Below, one piece after another: positions 53,949-63,161 of a DNA stretch of 64,000 bases. Under the pieces are notes generated by a model. It had not been told where the DNA came from. It made no database searches and saw only the letters and a list, made by a program, of their open reading frames with translations. Location of the stretch: assembly GCF_024198175.1 (NCBI RefSeq), contig NZ_JAJVKV010000001.1:186001-250000 (forward strand). The letters run 5' to 3'. This DNA comes from Pyxidicoccus xibeiensis. Its GTDB lineage: Bacteria > Myxococcota > Myxococcia > Myxococcales > Myxococcaceae. The translations under genes and the position numbers were made by a program. Position 1 is the stretch's first letter. Each line of letters starts with the position of its first letter.

Positions 53949-55949
53949 TCAGAGCGCGATGTCGTACTGCTTGCAATAGCCGCGCACCCTGACGCGCTCC
54001 CAGGCGGGAACGCGCTCCCAGGAGGTGCGGGCGTTGGAGAGGTCCCGCTGGCGGCAATAGGCGCGGGTGAGAATCGAGAAGGAGGTGCCGGTGACCTGGA
54101 CCCGCTGGCTGCGGCGGACCAGGTGGAGGGCCTCGTCGAGGTCGCCGCGCTCCAGCGCCTTCTCCGCCGCCGAGAGGTCCGCCAGGGCCGCCTCGGGGAT
54201 GGTGGTGGGCGGCCCCTTCGGCCCCGCGGGGCGTGCGGACCGCGGGCCCTTGTGCGCGGCCTCGGCGCCCGGGGGCGACTCGGGAGTCCGGGCATTGGCC
54301 TGCTCGGGGGAAGGCGTGGGCGCGAGCCCGAAAGTCGGTGGGGGCGGCTCCGCGGGCTGTAACACGTCAGGCACGGGCACGGTGCCCGGCCGAGAGGGCT
54401 TGTCCTTCGCCACCAGCGCGGTGGGCGCCGCGTGGGCGCCCTCGTCCGCCACCGAGCCCTCAGCGGGAGACGCGGGCTTGGTACCATCACCCACCACCTG
54501 CGAGGGGGAAGCGGGCCCGGCTCCATCACCCGCCACTCCCCCCTGCGAGGAGGGGGCGGTGGAAGGCTCCTGCTTCACCACCGGCGGCTGCGTGCCCTGC
54601 ATCGCTCCGAGCCTCGGCCCCACGACGAGCGCCACGGCGCCGGCCACGACGAGCACGGCCGCGACCACGGCCACCCACCGCGCCGTCGAGCGCGGCTTCA
54701 CGAGGACGGGCGCGGGCGCGGGCCCCAGAGCAACGCTCCCCTTCCCGCGCAGCACCTGCGTCGGCGGAAGGGCGCTCGGCGCTTCGGCAGCCGCGGGCCT
54801 CGCGTCGGCGGGCACGGCCTCCGGGGCGGGCTCTTCCGCTCCCGGCGGGCCCATGGTCGCCGTCGGAACCTCATCGAGGGCCACGTTGAGCACGGGGCGC
54901 CTGGCGGAGCCCGCCGAGGGCGAAGAGACCGGAGCCGGTCGCCGCCCGTCCACCGTCGGCGGCTTCGACATGGGCGACTCCGCCCCCGGGCGCTTCGGGC
55001 CCACCGTCTCCGCCTGCGACGGGCGCACCGGGAGCGCCGCCACCGGCGCCGTGACGCTGTAGGACGACAGCGTCTGGAGCGGGCTGCCCGTCAGCGCCTC
55101 GATGAAGGAGCCCACGTCGGGGAAGCGGTCGTCGGGGCGCTTCTGGAGCGCCCGCTCGACGGCGTCCACGACCTGCTCGGGCACGCCGGGCGCCAGGGCC
55201 TCCAGCGGCTGCGGCGGGTCATAGACGATGCGGTAGATGAGCTCCGGCAGGTTGCCGTCCTTGAACGGCAGCTTCCGCGCCAGCATCTCGTAGACCATGC
55301 ACCCGAACGAGAAGATGTCCGTCCGGGGGTCCACGTCCTGGTTCTTCCCCAGGGCCTGCTCGGGGGCCATGTACTGCGGCGTGCCCAGCAGGATGCCGCC
55401 CTGCGTATTCACGCTGTGCGAGTCGAGAATCTTCGAGATGCCGAAGTCGAGCAGCTTCACGTGCTCCATCACCACGCCGCCCACCTCGGTGGGGGACAGG
55501 AACACGTTGCCGGGCTTCAAGTCCCGGTGCACCACGCCCGCGCGGTGGGCCGCCTGGAGCGCCGAGCCCATCTGCCGCGCCACGGAGAAGACCTCTTCCA
55601 GCGTCAGCGGCCCCTTGCGCATCCGCCGCGACAGCGGCAGCCCGCGCAGGCACTCCATCACCATGTACGGCGAGCCGTCCGGCAGGTTGTCGAAGTCCAG
55701 CACCTCGACGATGTTCGGGTGACCCAGCCGGGAGGCAATCTCCGCCTCGCGGCGGAAGCGGACATAGACCTCCTTGCCCAGCCCCCCGTCGTTGCGCAGC
55801 ACCTTGATGGCGACCTGCCGGCCGGGCAGACGCAGGTGGTTGGCCAGGAACACCGTCCCCATGCCTCCACGACCCAGCACGCCGGCTATCTCGTAGGTCC
55901 CTCGCAGGACGGTACCGAGGGGGATGTCACTGGATGCGGAGGAACCCAT
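53949..55949 (-). CDS. Ser/Thr protein kinase with TPR-like C-terminal tail
   Basis: Kinase of 666 residues. The kinase domain covers about residues 18-285: LGRGGMGTVFLA, VAIKVLRND, HRDLKPGNVFL, LDFGISKIL, QYMAPEQALG. A long Pro/Ala-rich linker leads to one membrane helix (VAVVAAVLVVAGAVALVV near residue 430), another disordered section and a helical TPR-like end (ALADLSAAEKALERGDLDEAL). The catalytic residues are complete. It is first in an operon with a lipoprotein and a secreted protein, which may sense or transmit an envelope signal with it. Confidence 0.9.
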   Translation of the reverse strand: MGSSASSDIPLGTVLRGTYEIAGVLGRGGMGTVFLANHLRLPGRQVAIKVLRNDGGLGKEVYVRFRREAEIASRLGHPNIVEVLDFDNLPDGSPYMVMECLRGLPLSRRMRKGPLTLEEVFSVARQMGSALQAAHRAGVVHRDLKPGNVFLSPTEVGGVVMEHVKLLDFGISKILDSHSVNTQGGILLGTPQYMAPEQALGKNQDVDPRTDIFSFGCMVYEMLARKLPFKDGNLPELIYRIVYDPPQPLEALAPGVPEQVVDAVERALQKRPDDRFPDVGSFIEALTGSPLQTLSSYSVTAPVAALPVRPSQAETVGPKRPGAESPMSKPPTVDGRRPAPVSSPSAGSARRPVLNVALDEVPTATMGPPGAEEPAPEAVPADARPAAAEAPSALPPTQVLRGKGSVALGPAPAPVLVKPRSTARWVAVVAAVLVVAGAVALVVGPRLGAMQGTQPPVVKQEPSTAPSSQGGVAGDGAGPASPSQVVGDGTKPASPAEGSVADEGAHAAPTALVAKDKPSRPGTVPVPDVLQPAEPPPPTFGLAPTPSPEQANARTPESPPGAEAAHKGPRSARPAGPKGPPTTIPEAALADLSAAEKALERGDLDEALHLVRRSQRVQVTGTSFSILTRAYCRQRDLSNARTSWERVPAWERVRVRGYCKQYDIAL

Positions 55950-56076
55950 GGAGAGTCGGCTTTCAACCTCTGAAGCCGATTCTATCCTCTCCCCCCTGAC
56001 ACGCCTTGGCCAGTTGTCCCCCTCCCGGCCCCCAGGCCATGCAGGCCCCGGGGTGCTGGACTTTGAGAAACCGGGG

Positions 56077-56098
56077 GGTCCGGTGGGACTACCGGACC
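56077..56098. terminator. Hairpin downstream of the S46 peptidase gene
   Basis: Perfect 8-bp stem GGTCCGGT (56077-56084) with ACCGGACC (56091-56098) and a 6-nt loop, 22 bp after the minus-strand stop at 56121. In the minus direction it is followed by CCCCGGTTTCTC, a weak T-run. Probable terminator. Confidence 0.5.
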
Positions 56099-56120
56099 TC
56101 CCAGGTCCACCGGCGCGGAC

Positions 56121-58199
56121 CTACTTCGCGGGGGCGGCGGTGGCGTCGCGGGCGGCGCGCAGCTCCTGCACCACGCGAGTCGCGCCGTAGACGTGCTCCA
56201 GGGCGGCGAGGATGCCGTCCCCGTGCACGGCCACCGCGCGGTTCGTCTCCGGCACGTACGCGTAGCGGCCGCCGAGCGAGGGCAGGTTGCCGTCGAAGAT
56301 GAGCCCCACCACGCGGCCATCGCGGTCCACCATGGGTGAACCGGAGTTGCCGCCGATGATGTCGTTGGTGGTGGCCATGTCGAACGGCGTCTCGGCCGGC
56401 ACCCGGCCCTGGGCCTTGAGCCACGTGTCCGGCAGCTTGAAGGGGTCCTTGCCGGTGTGGCGCGCGTAGGCGCCGCCGAACGTGGTGAAGGCTGGGACGG
56501 GGCGGCTGTTCTCCACCCAGCCCTTCACCTGGCCGGGGTTGAGGCGCAGGGTGAAGGTGGCGTCGGGGTAGCCGGAGGTGCCGTACACCGCCAGGTGCGC
56601 CTTCGCGATGCGCTCGCCGTTGCGCTTGAGCACCGACTCCACCGTGTCCTCGTAGCGCTTGCGCACGGCGCGGGCCTCGGCGTCCACCTTGCGGGCGAGG
56701 AGGAGCATCGGGTCCTTCGACGCGTCCACCGCCGCCTTGCCGCCCTCCAGCAGCGCCTGGCGCACCTTCACGTCGCCGAGCTTCGTGCCGCGCACCAGGG
56801 TGCGCGCCAGGTCGGCGGGGGCCTCGCGGCCGAGGACGCTCTGGACGAACGGGTCATCCGCGCCCAGCGTCTCGCGCAGGCGGTTGAGCCCGAAGGCCAG
56901 CAGCGCCTGCTCCAGATCGGTGGCGATGGGGGCGTCGCGCAGCAGCTGCTGGCGCAGCGTGGGCAGCTGGGCCTCGGTGTACTCGCGCAGGCGCTCGGCG
57001 TTGGGCCTGGGCTGCTCCTCCGCGGCGCGCACCAGGTTGCGGGCGATGGCGAACAGCTCGCTGGGGTACGCGTCGCCCTGCTCCTTCATGCGGTACTCGG
57101 GGAGCATGCGGCGGTAGGCGTCCAGGGCCTGGGCCGTCTCCTCCCACGCGCCCTCGGTGGCGGCCTTCACCTGCGCGTTGGCGGCCACCTTCTTGCGCAG
57201 CTCCGCCTCGTCCTGGCGCTTCCTGGCGAGCAGCGCCGGGTCGGCCAGGGCCTGGTGGCGGCCGCGCAGGGACTTCAGCGCGTTCTCCACGCCGCGCAGC
57301 CGCGAGCGCGTGGTGCGGTAGCGCTCGGGCGAGGCGCCGGCGAACTCGCGGAGCATGCCGCGAAGCTCGGCGAGCTGGAGCAGGGTGTACGGCAGGGCGA
57401 CGTCGCGCTGGAACTCCAGCTCGGCGACGGTGGCCTTACGCTCGGTGCCGCCGGGGTGGCCGGAGACGAAGACGAGGTCGCCCTCCTTCGCGCCCTGCTT
57501 CGCCCACGGCAGGAAGTGCGGGCTCTTCGCGGGCGCGTCGCCCTGCCACACGCGCAGGAAGGCCACGTCGTAGCCGAAGCGCGGGAAGTTGAAGTTGTCC
57601 GGGTCTCCACCGAAGGCGGCCATGGAGAACTCGGGGGCGAAGACGAGGCGCACGTCCTGGAAGCGGCGGTACTGGTAGAGGTGGTACTTGCCGCCGTTGA
57701 AGAGCGTCACCACGTCACAGCGCACGTCCGGCGAGGTGGCGCACGCGGACTCCACGGCGGCCATCTCCTTCTTGAGGGCGGTATTGAACGCCGCGCCGGT
57801 GAGGCCCCGGGTCGCCGCGTTCATCCGCTCGGTGACGTCGGTCATCTTCTCCAGCTGGTTGGCCTCCACCTTGGGGCAGCGGCGCTCCTCGGAGGGGGCC
57901 TTCGCCTGGAAGCCCGCGGCCAGCAGGTCCTGCTTCGGGGAGGACAGGTCCTCGATGCAGCCGCGGATGCAGTGGTGGTTGGTCATCACCAGGCCGTCGG
58001 GCGACACGAAGCTGGCGGAGCAGCCTCCGGCCAGGCGCACGGAGCCCAGGCGGACCTTGTCCAGCCACTCCTGCGAGGGCGTGAAGCCGTAGGCCTTCTT
58101 CACGGCCTCCACGGGGAAGGCATCGTAGGTCCACATGCCCTCGTCCGCGGCGGCGGGCAGGGAGATGAGCAGGGCGAGTGCGAGGAATCCTCGGTCCAC
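56121..58199 (-). CDS. S46-family dipeptidyl-peptidase, DPP7-like
   Basis: Secreted peptidase of 692 residues with a signal peptide (LALALLISLPAAADEG). Family S46 features: the N-terminal block WTYDAFPVEAVKKAYGF, catalytic His in TNHHC (with the neighbouring CIRGC), Asp in GGDPDNFNFPRFGYD, and Ser in IIGGNSGSPM. A helical domain lies between these parts of the chymotrypsin fold. Eighteen residues after the catalytic Ser the sequence has Gly (FDGN). In DPP7 this position is Gly and in DPP11 it is Arg, so hydrophobic P1 preference is more likely than acidic. It removes dipeptides from the N terminus of peptides, useful to a predatory bacterium. Confidence 0.9.
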   Translation of the reverse strand: MDRGFLALALLISLPAAADEGMWTYDAFPVEAVKKAYGFTPSQEWLDKVRLGSVRLAGGCSASFVSPDGLVMTNHHCIRGCIEDLSSPKQDLLAAGFQAKAPSEERRCPKVEANQLEKMTDVTERMNAATRGLTGAAFNTALKKEMAAVESACATSPDVRCDVVTLFNGGKYHLYQYRRFQDVRLVFAPEFSMAAFGGDPDNFNFPRFGYDVAFLRVWQGDAPAKSPHFLPWAKQGAKEGDLVFVSGHPGGTERKATVAELEFQRDVALPYTLLQLAELRGMLREFAGASPERYRTTRSRLRGVENALKSLRGRHQALADPALLARKRQDEAELRKKVAANAQVKAATEGAWEETAQALDAYRRMLPEYRMKEQGDAYPSELFAIARNLVRAAEEQPRPNAERLREYTEAQLPTLRQQLLRDAPIATDLEQALLAFGLNRLRETLGADDPFVQSVLGREAPADLARTLVRGTKLGDVKVRQALLEGGKAAVDASKDPMLLLARKVDAEARAVRKRYEDTVESVLKRNGERIAKAHLAVYGTSGYPDATFTLRLNPGQVKGWVENSRPVPAFTTFGGAYARHTGKDPFKLPDTWLKAQGRVPAETPFDMATTNDIIGGNSGSPMVDRDGRVVGLIFDGNLPSLGGRYAYVPETNRAVAVHGDGILAALEHVYGATRVVQELRAARDATAAPAK

Positions 58200-58333
58200 G
58201 TGGGGTCGTCCTTCTGGAGTGACTGGGAGTAGGAGTGCCCGTCCTGTACCCGGAACGGGCGCGCGTCAACTTGTGGGGGCGGGACGCATTCCCGGGCGAG
58301 GAATCACGCGCCGCGTCAGCTATGGTGTGGGCA

Positions 58334-59473
58334 ATGCCTGTGAAGCACCACATCTACCTCGTCCCCGGCTTCTTCGGTTTCATCAACCTGGGCGAGCTCA
58401 TCTACTTCGGCCACGCCTACGACTACCTGAAGGCGGAGCTGTCGCGCCGCGGCGTGGACGCGGACGTGGTCATCGTGCTGTCGCACCCCACAGCCTCCAT
58501 CCGGACGCGGACGGCGGACCTGCTCAAGGCGGTGCAGGAGACGGCGGGCACGGGGGACGGGCCCATCCACCTCATCGGCCACTCGACGGGCGGACTGGAC
58601 TCGCGGCTGTTCGTGAGTCCCGGGGCGCAGCTGGCGGACGGGCTGGAGCTGGAGCCGTACGCGAAGCGGGTGCGCTCGGTGGTGACGGTGTCCACGCCGC
58701 ACGCGGGCACGCCGCTGGCCACGTTCTTCATGGGGCTGTTCGGGCAGCGGATATTGAAGCTGCTGTCGCTGTTCACGGTGTACGTGCTGCGCTTCGGGCG
58801 GCTGCCGTTGCGGGTGGTGTTCCGCTTCGGCCACGTGCTGGCGCGGGCGGACGACAACCTGGGGTGGAAGCCGACGCTGCTGGACCAGCTGTATGACCAA
58901 CTGCTGGGGGACTTCTCCTCCGAGCGGCGGGACGCGGTGGCGAAGTTCCTGAGTGACGTGGGCAACGACACCTCGCTGATTCCGCAGCTGACGCCGGAGG
59001 GCATCGACCTCTTCAACGCGAGCGCGGTGGACCGGCCGGGGGTGCGGTATGGCTCGGTGGTGACGCAGGCGCGGCCGCCGTCGTTGCGCACGCGGATGTC
59101 GGCGGGGTTGGACCCGTACGCGCAGCTGACGCACACCATCTACGCGTTCATGTACGGGCAGACGCAGCGGATGCCACTGACGGCGCTGCCGCCGCACACA
59201 CCGGCGCAGACGGCGGCGCTGGTGCAGGCGTATGGAGCGCTTCCGGGGCCCACGGCGTGTGATGGCATCGTGCCGACGCGCTCACAGGTCTACGGGCGGG
59301 TGCTGTCAGCGGTGCGGGCGGACCACCTGGATGCGATTGGGCACTTCGACCAGCCGGCACACCAGCCGCCGCACGTGGACTGGCTCATCTCCGGCTCCGG
59401 CTTCCGCCGGCCCCAGTTCGAGTCCACGTGGAAGAGCATCACCAACTTCCTGATGGAGGACGAGGGGCGCTGA
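58334..59473 (+). CDS. Alpha/beta-hydrolase triacylglycerol-lipase-like protein
   Basis: Lipase-like protein of 379 residues. HHIYLVPGFFGF gives the oxyanion strand, HLIGHSTGGLDSRL the nucleophile elbow, TACDGIVPTRSQ the Asp and DHLDAIGHFDQP the His. There is no signal peptide, so it is likely cytoplasmic. The ATG at 58334 is chosen because the upstream extension has no family resemblance and overlaps the promoter region. Other Met codons at 58235 and 58322 are possible. It ends 3 bp before the convergent MocR gene. Confidence 0.83.
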   Translation: MPVKHHIYLVPGFFGFINLGELIYFGHAYDYLKAELSRRGVDADVVIVLSHPTASIRTRTADLLKAVQETAGTGDGPIHLIGHSTGGLDSRLFVSPGAQLADGLELEPYAKRVRSVVTVSTPHAGTPLATFFMGLFGQRILKLLSLFTVYVLRFGRLPLRVVFRFGHVLARADDNLGWKPTLLDQLYDQLLGDFSSERRDAVAKFLSDVGNDTSLIPQLTPEGIDLFNASAVDRPGVRYGSVVTQARPPSLRTRMSAGLDPYAQLTHTIYAFMYGQTQRMPLTALPPHTPAQTAALVQAYGALPGPTACDGIVPTRSQVYGRVLSAVRADHLDAIGHFDQPAHQPPHVDWLISGSGFRRPQFESTWKSITNFLMEDEGR

Positions 59474-59476
59474 CAC

Positions 59477-61078
59477 TCAGGCGGGAGCACCTGGCGCCAG
59501 CAGTCGCGTGAGCGCTCGGACCGCCGCACGCAGTCCCGCGGGGCTCGCTCCCGAGAAGCCCAGCACGAGCCCCTGCTCCGCGTTTCGTCCCAGGTACAGC
59601 GGTGACAGCCCGCGCGCGCCGAGCCCCTTCGCATCCGCGCGCCGCACCACGTCCGCGTCCCGCGCGCCCCGTCCGAGGAAGGCCGTGACGTGCATGCCCG
59701 CATCCGCCGCGCCGGGCCGCAGCCAGCCCTCCGTCTCGCGCCGCAGGGCATCGAGCAGCGCGTCCCGGCGCTCGGCATAGGCCAGCCGCATCTGCCGCAG
59801 GTGCGCGGCGTAGTGCCCCGCTTCCATGAAGTGCGCCATCGCCGCCTGGGAGAGCACCGGCGCATGCCCATCCGTGGCGGCGCGTGCGGCGGTGAAGGCG
59901 TCCACCAGCCGCTCCGGCACCACGAGGAAGGCGAGCCGCAGCGAGGGAAACATCACCTTGTTGAACGTCCCCGCGTAGAGCACCCGCCCCGCCACATCCA
60001 GGCCCTGGATGGCCGCCAGCGGGCGCGTGGCGTAGCGGAACTCGCTGTCGTAGTCGTCCTCCAGCACCCAGGCGCTCGCCGCCCGCGCCCACTCCAGCAG
60101 CGCCAGCCGCCGGGACAGGCTCAGCGTCACGCCCAGCGGATACTGGTGCGATGGCGTGACGTAGGCCAGCCGCGCCCGGGGCGCACGTCGGGTGCCCACG
60201 TCCACCCGGAGCCCTTCCGCGTCCACCGGCACCGCGTGCACCCGCGCTCCGGCGGACTCGAAGGCAGCACGCGCACCCAGGTAGCCGGGCTCCTCCAGCC
60301 ACACCGCGTCCCCTTCATCCAGGAGCAGCCGCGCCACCAGGTCCAGCGCCTGCTGCGTGCTGGAGAGCACCAGCACCTGCCGCCACTCGCAGCGCACCCC
60401 GCGCGACGTGCCCAGGTGCGCGGCGAGCGCCTCGCGCAGGGGCCGGAAGCCCGCGGGCTCGCCCGCGGTCATCAAGCCGGGCCCCAGCAGCCGGGTCTGC
60501 TTCGCCACGGCGCGCGCCCACAGACGCGTGGGGAACAGGTCCAGCGCGGGCAGGCACGGCGTGAAGGGCTGGACGTCCCGGGGCTCGGGGGGCAGCACCT
60601 CCCGCGCCAGGACCCGCCCCCGCCGCGACAGCCCCAGCCGCGCCGGTGAGCTGCCGCGGCGCAACAGGTCCGGATTGGTCTCGGAACCGCCCCGATGCAA
60701 CGGGCCTGGCCTTGCCTCGGAACCGCCGCGCCGCAACAGGTCCGGCCGCGCCACGGAACCCCCACGGCGCACCGGAGCCATGGAGGCCGTCCTCGGCAAC
60801 CGGGCGTGCTCGGGCAGCGCGACGATGCTGCCGGAGCCCACGCGACGCTCCAGGAACCCCTCCGCGTCGAGCTGTGCGAACGCGCTCTCCACCGTGCCGC
60901 GAGACACACCCAGCTCACGTGAGAGCGTGCGGGTGGAGGGCAGCCGGCTGCGCGGCGCAAGCGCACCGGAGAGGATGGACTCCCGCAGCCGTTCGTAGAG
61001 CTGCCGGTGAAGGGACGCTCCTGCTCCCGTCTCCGGCTGGAGGAAGGGCAATGACACCCCGGCGGCCCGCTTCGGCAT
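59477..61078 (-). CDS. MocR/PdxR-type GntR-aminotransferase regulator
   Basis: Regulator of 533 residues. The GntR winged helix lies at residues 20-85 (LYERLRESILSGALAPRSRL, PSTRTLSRELGVSRGTVES). From about residue 165 it has a type I aminotransferase fold with SSTQQALDL, EDDYDSEFRY and AGTFNKVMFPSLRL, where Lys should bind PLP. The linker (residues 104-151) is made of four 12-residue repeats like RRGGSEARPGPL. Such proteins regulate genes of PLP, GABA or amino-acid metabolism and often act on a divergent neighbour, here the rhodanese gene. Confidence 0.88.
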   Translation of the reverse strand: MPKRAAGVSLPFLQPETGAGASLHRQLYERLRESILSGALAPRSRLPSTRTLSRELGVSRGTVESAFAQLDAEGFLERRVGSGSIVALPEHARLPRTASMAPVRRGGSVARPDLLRRGGSEARPGPLHRGGSETNPDLLRRGSSPARLGLSRRGRVLAREVLPPEPRDVQPFTPCLPALDLFPTRLWARAVAKQTRLLGPGLMTAGEPAGFRPLREALAAHLGTSRGVRCEWRQVLVLSSTQQALDLVARLLLDEGDAVWLEEPGYLGARAAFESAGARVHAVPVDAEGLRVDVGTRRAPRARLAYVTPSHQYPLGVTLSLSRRLALLEWARAASAWVLEDDYDSEFRYATRPLAAIQGLDVAGRVLYAGTFNKVMFPSLRLAFLVVPERLVDAFTAARAATDGHAPVLSQAAMAHFMEAGHYAAHLRQMRLAYAERRDALLDALRRETEGWLRPGAADAGMHVTAFLGRGARDADVVRRADAKGLGARGLSPLYLGRNAEQGLVLGFSGASPAGLRAAVRALTRLLAPGAPA

Positions 61079-61130
61079 GCCTCCATGAAGCCAGGACCCT
61101 CGAATCCCGGCAACCCCTCGCCCGCCATAA

Positions 61131-61173
61131 TGGTCCAGTCCTCCAGCACGGAATGGAGCTATCCGCCGGACCA
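61131..61173. promoter_or_regulatory. Candidate MocR operator
   Basis: TGGTCC (61131-61136) and GGACCA (61168-61173) form an inverted repeat with 31-nt spacing in the 141-bp region between the MocR gene and the rhodanese gene. MocR-type regulators often bind repeats containing TGGTCC or its complement between divergent genes. This is position and motif inference only. Confidence 0.4.
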
Positions 61174-61219
61174 CTCCTGGAGCACATTTTCGTGCGTCGA
61201 AGTCACTGGAGGTCTCGTC

Positions 61220-61675
61220 ATGACTGCATCCGCCACCCCGTTCTCCTTCGTCCTCGAAACCCCCGCCGCGACGCCCGAGGAGGCCCGGCGCCACTACCTC
61301 GCGAAGCTGTCCGTGGAGACGGACCCGGCGGACGTCCACCTGGACCTGGAGCGCGGCAAGAAGGGCTTCGTCGTGGTGGACGTGCGCACCAAGGAGGCCT
61401 GGGCCGAGCGCCACGTGCCCGGTGCGCTCAACCTGCCCGCTCGGACCATCACCGCCGAGACGACGGCGCACCTGAGCAAGGACGACGTCATCATCACCTA
61501 TTGCTGGGGCCCCGGCTGCAACGGCTCCACCAAGGCCGCCGCGCGCTTCGCCGCCCTGGGGTTCCGCGTGAAGGAGATGATTGGCGGAATCGAATACTGG
61601 GTGAAGGAAGGCCACGCCACCGAGGGCACCGCCCCGAAGGGCACGCCCGTGTACCGGCAGCGCGGCGACACCTGA
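61220..61675 (+). CDS. Rhodanese-like protein
   Basis: Single-domain rhodanese of 151 residues. FVVVDVRTKEAWAERHVPGA is the typical N-terminal part, and YCWGPGCNGSTKAAARF contains the active-site loop with two Cys; the second (GCNGST) is probably the one that carries the persulfide. ACTGGAGG before the ATG gives a strong start. It is divergent from the MocR regulator, which may control it. Sulfurtransfer is the family function; the acceptor is unknown. Confidence 0.85.
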   Translation: MTASATPFSFVLETPAATPEEARRHYLAKLSVETDPADVHLDLERGKKGFVVVDVRTKEAWAERHVPGALNLPARTITAETTAHLSKDDVIITYCWGPGCNGSTKAAARFAALGFRVKEMIGGIEYWVKEGHATEGTAPKGTPVYRQRGDT

Positions 61676-61733
61676 CGCGCTCCCGAAAGCCGGGGGCACA
61701 CCGACGCCGGGGCGGGTCCGGGCACGACCCGCG

Positions 61734-61799
61734 GCTCACTGTTCGGAAATGTCGGGACATTTCGCGGCCCAAAACCCCCGACATTTCCGAACAGTGAGC
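61734..61799. repeat. 23-bp perfect inverted repeat between convergent genes
   Basis: The arms 61734-61756 and 61777-61799 are exact reverse complements, with a 20-nt loop. The left arm starts GCTCACTGTTCGGAAATG. Part of the left arm and loop form a second palindrome, GAAATGTC-GG-GACATTTC (61747-61764). The arms are clearly less G+C-rich than the surroundings. It lies between the stops of convergent genes, so it may act as a bidirectional terminator. The perfect symmetry also resembles REP/MITE-like elements. Confidence 0.72.
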
Positions 61800-61866
61800 T
61801 CCGGACCCGAGCCCCGGGCCTCCCGGCGGTCTTCCGAGGCCAGCTCCGGCCGCGACAGCCCGAGCG

Positions 61867-62949
61867 TCAGTACACGCCAATCAGGTGGATCTGCACGCGG
61901 GGGTTGCCCAGGTACTCCTGGAGGCGCCACCGGGTGCGCATCCCGTCGTCACGGATGCCCACGCCTCCGCTCTTGGGCGACTCGGCCCGGGCGAGGGCAT
62001 CTCGCAGCTGGGACATGGCCCACGCGTCGAAGGTCGGGTCGCCCGAGCCCTCGATGACCTCCAGGTCCAGGAGCTTGCCGTCGCGGGCCTGGCGAACCTC
62101 GACGATGGCGGCGAGCGCGAGGATGGGCTCGGTGACATCCACCATGAACATGTTCGCGGCGCGCCCTGCCTCCACGGCGGCCTGGAAGCGGTTGCGCTGC
62201 TCCAGGCGGTGGTCGCGCTCCTTGGGCGTGTAGGGGCTGCCCGTCTTGCCGAAGCGCTGGATGGCCTCCACCTGCTCGCGCTTCATCCGCGACGCCAGCA
62301 CCTTCAGGTCCGGCGGCGGCGGGTTCACCAGCTTCTTCGTGAAGTCCTTCTGCAGCTGCGCGAAGTACGGATGGGGCGACCCGCTCGTCGCTCGCGCCGA
62401 CGCCAGCGAGTCCTGGGCCCACCCGTCCACGCGCACGCGCGCCTCCTCCGCCTCCCGTGCCGCAAGGGCCTTCGGGTCGGGCTCGGAGCCGGGCACGTTG
62501 CGCAGGGTCCGACCGGTGGAAGGAGGCTCCCCTGTCAGCGCCATCCCCTCTCCGAGCATGCCCTCCGGTACGAGCACCAGCCGCTCCGGAGCTGCGCGCG
62601 GGGCATCGTCCTTCATGGGCTCCTCGGCGGAAGCCTGGGGCTTCGAAGCCTCCGTCCCGGGTCGCTCGGCGGACGCCTGGGCCTTCGGCTCCTCCGCTCG
62701 TGGCGGCGAAGGCCGCTCCGCACGCCGCACCGGTGGAGCACCCGCCTGGTCGGACGGCCGCACCGTCGGTCTGGGGGCAGGCGTGGCCGCGGGCTGCGCG
62801 GGTGGAGTGAAGACCTCCAGCTCCACGACCTGCCGCTCCGCCGGCCGGGGAGGCTGGACGGACGGGACCCGCGACAGCGCCCAGAAGAGGGCTGCGTGCA
62901 GGAGCACCGAGAGCAGGAGTGTGAGGCCCAGCCGGGAGCGACGCGTCAC
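61867..62949 (-). CDS. TonB-like energy-transducer protein
   Basis: Protein of 360 residues. The start is probably GTG at 62949, directly before the basic and hydrophobic N terminus TRRSRLGLTLLLSVLLHAAL, a single inner-membrane anchor. A Pro/Ala/Glu-rich linker of about 100 residues follows. The C-terminal domain has TonB-like features (ILALAAIVEVRQARDGKLLD, LEVIEGSGDPTFDAWAMSQL). No ExbB/ExbD genes are nearby. Length and layout match TonB-family proteins of myxobacteria, and the partner receptor is unknown. Confidence 0.75.
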   Translation of the reverse strand: MTRRSRLGLTLLLSVLLHAALFWALSRVPSVQPPRPAERQVVELEVFTPPAQPAATPAPRPTVRPSDQAGAPPVRRAERPSPPRAEEPKAQASAERPGTEASKPQASAEEPMKDDAPRAAPERLVLVPEGMLGEGMALTGEPPSTGRTLRNVPGSEPDPKALAAREAEEARVRVDGWAQDSLASARATSGSPHPYFAQLQKDFTKKLVNPPPPDLKVLASRMKREQVEAIQRFGKTGSPYTPKERDHRLEQRNRFQAAVEAGRAANMFMVDVTEPILALAAIVEVRQARDGKLLDLEVIEGSGDPTFDAWAMSQLRDALARAESPKSGGVGIRDDGMRTRWRLQEYLGNPRVQIHLIGVY

Positions 62950-63161
62950 GTCATCAGCTTGCCTCGCGAGGCGTCCGACGGGAAGCGCCCCGAGCGGCGC
63001 GTGTCCACTGGCCTCGCCATCCTGCCTGCCGGGCCTGTCCCCCGGCGGACATGCACTTCCTCCGCGCTCGCGCCGGTGAGCGCGTCCTGACACCCGCGAT
63101 GATGGAAGCATGAGGGTTCCATGAGGACAGGAGCCGCTCAGGCCCGGATACCCTCCACGTC

